This document shows positions 60,620 through 64,000 of a stretch of DNA of 64,000 bases, in pieces (the stretch's first letter is position 1; each line of letters starts with the position of its first letter). The notes beneath the pieces were generated by a model. The model was not told where the DNA came from. It did not search any database and saw only the letters and a list, made by a program, of their open reading frames with translations. The DNA comes from Cacconaster sp964598495 (GTDB taxonomy: Bacteria; Bacteroidota; Bacteroidia; Bacteroidales; UBA932). Made by a program: the position numbers and the translations under genes. The stretch is taken from positions 62,001 to 126,000 of the forward strand of contig CAZRBY010000002.1 of NCBI GenBank assembly GCA_964598495.1, written 5' to 3'.

Positions 60620-61450
60620 ATGATGGATAAGAGATTGACTGCGATTTACGAAGCCGCCGACTACCTTAAAAAGCGTACCTGCGGATTTGTCCCCGAAGTG
60701 GGTATTATTCTCGGTAGCGGCCTTGGCAAGCTTGCCGATTCAATTAAGGATCCGATAATCATTCCTTATTCCGAAATACCGCGTTTTTCACGTTCTACGG
60801 CTATAGGTCACAAGGGTAATCTGATTTTTGGTACCCTTGCCGGTAAACCGGTGTGCGCAATGCAGGGCAGGTTCCATTATTATGAAGGTTATCCGATGGA
60901 ACAGGTGACTTTGCCCGTAAGAGTGATGAAGGTGCTCGGCATCAAATATCTCTTCGTCTCAAATGCCGCAGGCGGGGTAAATTTTGACTACAAAGTGGGC
61001 GACCTGATGATTATCAGCGACCATATCAACCGTCTTCCCAATCCCCTTGTGGGACCGAATCTCGATGAGTTCGGCCCACGTTTCCCCGATATGACACGTC
61101 CTTATGACTTAAATCTTATTCTTAAGGCGGAGAGTATTGCCAAACAAAAAGGCATCAAACTCTTCAAGGGTGTTTATCTGGCCGGTACGGGTCCATCATA
61201 TGAGACCCCTGCAGAGTATCGCTTCTTCCGTATGGTTGGCGCAGATGCCATAGGAATGTCCACAATTCCCGAGGTTATCGTAGCTCGTCACTCGGATATT
61301 CCCGTATTTGGTATTTCTGTCATCACCAATGAAGCGCACGGCGATTTCGCCGAGGATTTCGTAAATGATGGGGATGATGTGGTAAAGGCGGCAGATGCAG
61401 CTGCAGGTACAATGACAGATCTTTTCAGTAAACTAATTGAATCACTATAA
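60620..61450 (+). CDS. Purine-nucleoside phosphorylase, probably acting on methylthioinosine
   Basis: The 276-residue trimeric-type phosphorylase (PNP/MTAP family). It has ILGSGLGKLAD, GHKGNLIFGTLAGKPV, SNAAGGVN, GPSYETPAEYR (Glu195) and MSTIPEVIVARH. In the base-specificity loop, ISVITNEAHG, the residue is Asn237 and not Asp. In this family Asn marks 6-oxopurines (inosine-type) and Asp marks adenine (MTA phosphorylase). This fits use of methylthioinosine made by mtaD. mtnA overlaps its stop by one base. Confidence 0.9.
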   Translation: MMDKRLTAIYEAADYLKKRTCGFVPEVGIILGSGLGKLADSIKDPIIIPYSEIPRFSRSTAIGHKGNLIFGTLAGKPVCAMQGRFHYYEGYPMEQVTLPVRVMKVLGIKYLFVSNAAGGVNFDYKVGDLMIISDHINRLPNPLVGPNLDEFGPRFPDMTRPYDLNLILKAESIAKQKGIKLFKGVYLAGTGPSYETPAEYRFFRMVGADAIGMSTIPEVIVARHSDIPVFGISVITNEAHGDFAEDFVNDGDDVVKAADAAAGTMTDLFSKLIESL

Positions 61451-62520
61451 TGCTGACAACAGTCTTTCCATACGATTCAGTGGAGCTGAGTTCCAATGGT
61501 CGTGAAGTAATAATACTTGATCAGTCGTTGCTTCCCAATCAGGAGAAATTTCTTCACTTGACTACGGCGGAACAGGTCTTTTTTGCCATAACGCTGATGA
61601 AGGTGCGCGGAGCTCCTGCCATTGGCATAGCGGCTGCTTTCGGTCTGGCCATGACAATCAACAGGTCTAAATGCAGGGAACTGGACCTCTTTGAGAAAGA
61701 GTTCCTCCGCACGAAGCGTTACCTCTATATATCTCGTCCTACGGCAATCAATTTGATGTGGGCTCTCGACCGCATGGAGGATTGTTTTTATAGAGTCAAA
61801 AACAGTCTTGACGATACCGACCAGACTGTTATAGACATCATCAAAAATGCACTTATTGCAGAGGCGCGTTCCATAAAGGTGGAAGAGACCAGAATGTCGG
61901 TAGGTATTGCGGAAAATGGCATTTCATTGCTTACTCACGGTTGCGGCATCCTTACTCACTGTAACGCCGGCCACCTGGCTGTCTCCCGTTATGGTACCGC
62001 TTTGAGTCCGATATATCTTGCCCACCAGAAGGGTTACTCACCTATGGTTTATGTGGATGAGACAAGACCTTTGTTGCAAGGCGCCCGTCTTACTGCTTAT
62101 GAGCTGATGCGGGCCGGTATTGACGTTACCTTGATCTGTGACAATATGGCCTCGATAGTTATGAGTCAGAAAAGGGTTGACACGGTTTTCGTCGGTTGTG
62201 ACCGCGTAGCAGCAAATGGGGATGTGGCAAATAAGGTGGGTACAAGCGGTCTGGCCATTCTCGCAAAATATTACGGTGTGCCTTTCTATGTTTTCGGCCC
62301 TTCCAGCACGATAGATTTCGATTGTGCTTCCGGCAGGGATATCGTTATTGAGGAGCGTCCATCATACGAAATGACAGATATGTATTTCAGCAAGCCGATT
62401 GCTCCAAAAGGCACCAAAGTCTTCAATCCTTCATTTGATATTACTCCTGCCGAGCTTATTACCGGTATCGTTACGGAAAAAGGCATATTCAAGCCGGAGG
62501 AACTCACCAATGTGAAATAG
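61450..62520 (+). CDS. mtnA: S-methyl-5-thioribose-1-phosphate isomerase
   Basis: Isomerises methylthioribose 1-phosphate to methylthioribulose 1-phosphate. The 356 residues belong to the eIF2B-like fold and carry VRGAPAIGIAAAFG, the catalytic Cys171 in LTHCNAGHLAV, VDETRPLLQGARLTAYEL and the catalytic Asp251 in VGCDRVAANGDVANKVGT. The start shares a base with the pnp stop (TAATG), so the two are translationally coupled. None of the later methionine-salvage genes (mtnB, mtnC, mtnD) follows. Confidence 0.93.
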   Translation: MLTTVFPYDSVELSSNGREVIILDQSLLPNQEKFLHLTTAEQVFFAITLMKVRGAPAIGIAAAFGLAMTINRSKCRELDLFEKEFLRTKRYLYISRPTAINLMWALDRMEDCFYRVKNSLDDTDQTVIDIIKNALIAEARSIKVEETRMSVGIAENGISLLTHGCGILTHCNAGHLAVSRYGTALSPIYLAHQKGYSPMVYVDETRPLLQGARLTAYELMRAGIDVTLICDNMASIVMSQKRVDTVFVGCDRVAANGDVANKVGTSGLAILAKYYGVPFYVFGPSSTIDFDCASGRDIVIEERPSYEMTDMYFSKPIAPKGTKVFNPSFDITPAELITGIVTEKGIFKPEELTNVK

Positions 62521-62523
62521 GCT

Positions 62524-63324
62524 ATGGTGAGATTTTTAAGTCTCTCCAGTGGCAGTAATGCAAATTGTTACTATCTTGGAAACGGGAAGAGGGGATTGCT
62601 TATCGATATTGGTGTCGGTGTGAGAACTCTTAAAAAGCGTCTTGCCGAACATGATATATCATTTGATAATATCGACATGGTGCTGGTAACCCATGATCAT
62701 ATAGATCATATTCGAAGTTTGGGTTCTTTTACGCAGCGCCACCAAAAACCTGTTTTTGCAACAGAAACCCTTCACAAAGCGCTGAGCACTCATTTTTGTA
62801 CCCGTGGCTCTCTTTCTGGATGTGTCAATATTCTGGAAGAGGACCTATGTTTCAAATCGGGAGAGATAGAGATCACAACTTTTGCAGTGCCTCACGATGC
62901 CTCGCAGACTTTGGGCTACCACATCGTTTTTGATGGTGTCAGGTTTACTTTTCTGACTGACATAGGATACCCGACTGAAGTCGCGATTAAGTACGCATCT
63001 ATGGCAAACCACCTCATCGTAGAGGCAAATTATGATATAGACATGCTGTTGAGCGGACCCTACCCTCAAAGTCTTAAAATGCGGATTCTTGAGGATACCG
63101 GCCATCTGTCAAATGATCAGACGGCCTCGCTTGTCAGAAGAGCTTTCCATTCCGAACTCAAAAGCATCCATCTGGCTCATTTGAGCCGCTATAACAATAC
63201 TCCCAAACTGGCATTTCAAACAGTCAGCGATGCACTTTGCGAGTTAGGAGTCAGGGTGGGAGAGGATGTGATTCTCAATTGTTTGCCACGAACCGACTCT
63301 TCCGAAATGATGGAGTGTTCATAA
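62524..63324 (+). CDS. WalJ/YycJ-like metallo-beta-lactamase-fold hydrolase
   Basis: A 266-residue cytosolic metallohydrolase. It begins RFLSLSSGSNANCYYL, the typical WalJ start, with the metal motif THDHIDH, a later His in AVPHDASQTLGY, LTDIGYP and EANYD, and a C-terminal HLSRYNNTP. WalJ-type proteins are nucleases or phosphodiesterases implicated in DNA processing; the substrate here is unproven. It starts 3 bp after mtnA, so it rides on the same transcript although no link to sulfur salvage is evident. Confidence 0.85.
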   Translation: MVRFLSLSSGSNANCYYLGNGKRGLLIDIGVGVRTLKKRLAEHDISFDNIDMVLVTHDHIDHIRSLGSFTQRHQKPVFATETLHKALSTHFCTRGSLSGCVNILEEDLCFKSGEIEITTFAVPHDASQTLGYHIVFDGVRFTFLTDIGYPTEVAIKYASMANHLIVEANYDIDMLLSGPYPQSLKMRILEDTGHLSNDQTASLVRRAFHSELKSIHLAHLSRYNNTPKLAFQTVSDALCELGVRVGEDVILNCLPRTDSSEMMECS

Positions 63325-63362
63325 CTTATTCATCAGATTTATCATATCGGCACAATTTTAGT

Positions 63363-63370
63363 TATCTTTG
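63363..63370 (+). promoter_or_regulatory. -7 element of the terminal lipoprotein gene
   Basis: TATCTTTG fits TAnnTTTG and lies 40 nt before ATG 63411. No clear -33 partner is visible. Confidence 0.45.
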
Positions 63371-63410
63371 TATTGATACCCATAATTTAAAACAACTAAA
63401 CTATAGGAAT

Positions 63411-63809
63411 ATGAAAAAAATCATTCTGGCATTTTCACTCTTTATTGCAACAGCCCTATGCAATTCGTGCGTCGACCCTTATCCTGATTCAGAACTTTTG
63501 TTTGGTGCGTGGTCATCATATGAATGCTTTAAACAGGGTGAAAAGCCTTTTTCTTATACACTTGAAAGATATCTCTTTACTCAGGATGGTTATGTGGCCT
63601 TCTATGACAATAGTAAATTTCAGTTCAAGCTTCCATATGGCTACAATGCCACTGCCGGAATTCTTGCAATTCTGGATGGTACAGATGAGGAGGGTAATAA
63701 ATTAACAATAGAATATCCGGCTGTAATAGAATATATCGAAGCGGTCAAATCAGACGTTCTTACCATTTCTTACGACGACGGATATACGATACGCTATCGC
63801 AAGCGATAG
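63411..63809 (+). CDS. Small lipoprotein, function unknown
   Basis: A 132-residue predicted lipoprotein. ATG 63411 has AGGAAT just upstream and gives a signal ending LCNSC. The mature part (ELLFGAWSSYECFKQGEK, then RYLFTQDGYVAFYDN and ISYDDGYTIRYRKR) alternates aromatic and charged residues like a small lipocalin-type beta barrel. The GAWSSY start resembles the opening of lipocalin-like DUF families in Bacteroidales, but I cannot assign one. A longer frame to 63237 overlaps the WalJ-like gene and is rejected. The stop codon lies within an inverted repeat. Confidence 0.75.
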   Translation: MKKIILAFSLFIATALCNSCVDPYPDSELLFGAWSSYECFKQGEKPFSYTLERYLFTQDGYVAFYDNSKFQFKLPYGYNATAGILAILDGTDEEGNKLTIEYPAVIEYIEAVKSDVLTISYDDGYTIRYRKR

Positions 63810-63810
63810 C
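63793..63810. repeat. Perfect inverted repeat over the lipoprotein stop codon
   Basis: GCTATCGC (63793-63800) and GCGATAGC (63803-63810) are exact complements around AA. The TAG stop at 63807-63809 is inside the right arm. No T run follows, so it is not a classic terminator. Confidence 0.7.
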
Positions 63811-63814
63811 TTGC

Positions 63815-63891
63815 GGGGTACGAGTTGCGGGGTGCGAGTTACGGGGTACGAGTTGCGGGGTGCGAGTTACGGGGTACAGGGTACGAGGTAT
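63815..63891. repeat. 7-nt periodic array of GRGKTNC units (eleven units)
   Basis: Eleven consecutive heptamers such as GGGGTAC, GAGTTGC, GGGGTGC and GAGTTAC. The first eight form two copies of a 28-bp superunit. It starts 5 bp after the inverted repeat and ends about 40 bp before a four-helix-bundle gene. Confidence 0.85.
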
Positions 63892-63933
63892 TAATTATGA
63901 ATGTGAAATTGTGAATATTGTGGGGTTGTAGGG

Positions 63934-64000
63934 ATGAGTTATAAAGATTTGGATATTTATAGTTTGGCTTTAGAACTTTTTTTTGTTGTTCATCCTTTAT
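63934..64000 (+). CDS. Four-helix-bundle protein of the S23/23S rRNA intervening-sequence type (5' part only)
   Basis: The frame from ATG 63934 is open to the window edge (22 residues). It reads SYKDLDIYSLALELFFVVHPL, which resembles the start of the small four-helix-bundle proteins first seen in 23S rRNA intervening sequences (SYKDLxIYxxAxEL). A GTAGGG precedes the start. Only a fragment is seen, so this rests on one short motif. Related Avd proteins serve diversity-generating retroelements, but nothing here shows one. Confidence 0.55.
   Translation, partial: MSYKDLDIYSLALELFFVVHPL

Noticed and set aside
63934..64000. Evidence for a diversity-generating retroelement
   Set aside because: The four-helix-bundle start alone is not enough: no reverse transcriptase, template repeat or variable repeat is seen.

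Overview
The window reads as a chromosomal segment of a member of the order Bacteroidales (phylum Bacteroidota). The evidence is two SusC/SusD outer-membrane pairs, many lipoproteins, an rsfS-ftsH-cdsA-psd cluster, a DUF349 protein next to yidC, a 6S-type RNA between zapA and rny, and promoters of the Bacteroidota form (TTG or TTTG, about 20 nt, then TAnnTTTG). I cannot name a genus. It looks like a draft assembly: there are three N gaps (100 N in the DUF349 gene, 10 N each in pgi and mtaB) and three genes that read only across a frameshift (yidC, zapA, the ADP-forming acyl-CoA synthetase).

Layout. 1-8.8 kb: SPOR-domain fragment, dnaA, pepD, rpe, birA, rsfS, ftsH, cdsA, psd. 8.8-14 kb: a SusD/SusC pair on the minus strand. 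14-16 kb: a little-studied GGGtGRT protein with a NifU/IscU-like partner, then tRNA-Gly(CCC), divergent from lysA. 17.4-23.1 kb: ffh, folD, a MauE/DoxX-thioredoxin protein, a small Cys-rich lipoprotein, a NapH-like polyferredoxin, trmD. 23.2-30.6 kb: repeat-bearing DUF349 gene, yidC, YggS, gpsA, pgi. 30.6-37.9 kb: isoaspartyl peptidase, TlpA-like thioredoxin, SusC, SusD. 38-46.3 kb: META lipoprotein, 5'-nucleotidase, RsmI-like methylase, folB, mtaB, C69 dipeptidase, PhnP-like hydrolase, membrane AraC regulator. 46.4-54 kb: collagen-like protein with no clear start, carboxylate symporter, second 5'-nucleotidase, coiled-coil gene, zapA, 6S RNA, rny, DUF3467. 54.2-59.2 kb (minus): an operon of ADP-forming acyl-CoA synthetase, a 51-residue membrane protein and a four-subunit 2-oxoacid:ferredoxin oxidoreductase. 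59.3-64 kb: mtaD-pnp-mtnA, a WalJ-like hydrolase, a small lipoprotein, and the start of a four-helix-bundle (S23-type) protein.

How it fits together. Peptidases (PepD, C69, isoaspartyl peptidase), two SusCD importers and the Kor/ACD operon fit an anaerobe that takes up peptides or glycans and ferments amino acids, gaining ATP from acyl-CoA. mtaD, pnp and mtnA form a methylthioadenosine disposal route through methylthioinosine.

The most unusual signal is not a gene. At least eight intergenic sites carry 7-nt periodic repeats, usually starting at a stop codon. The unit differs from site to site, and most are variants of NNNNAGT or its complement. I know of no described element that matches this.
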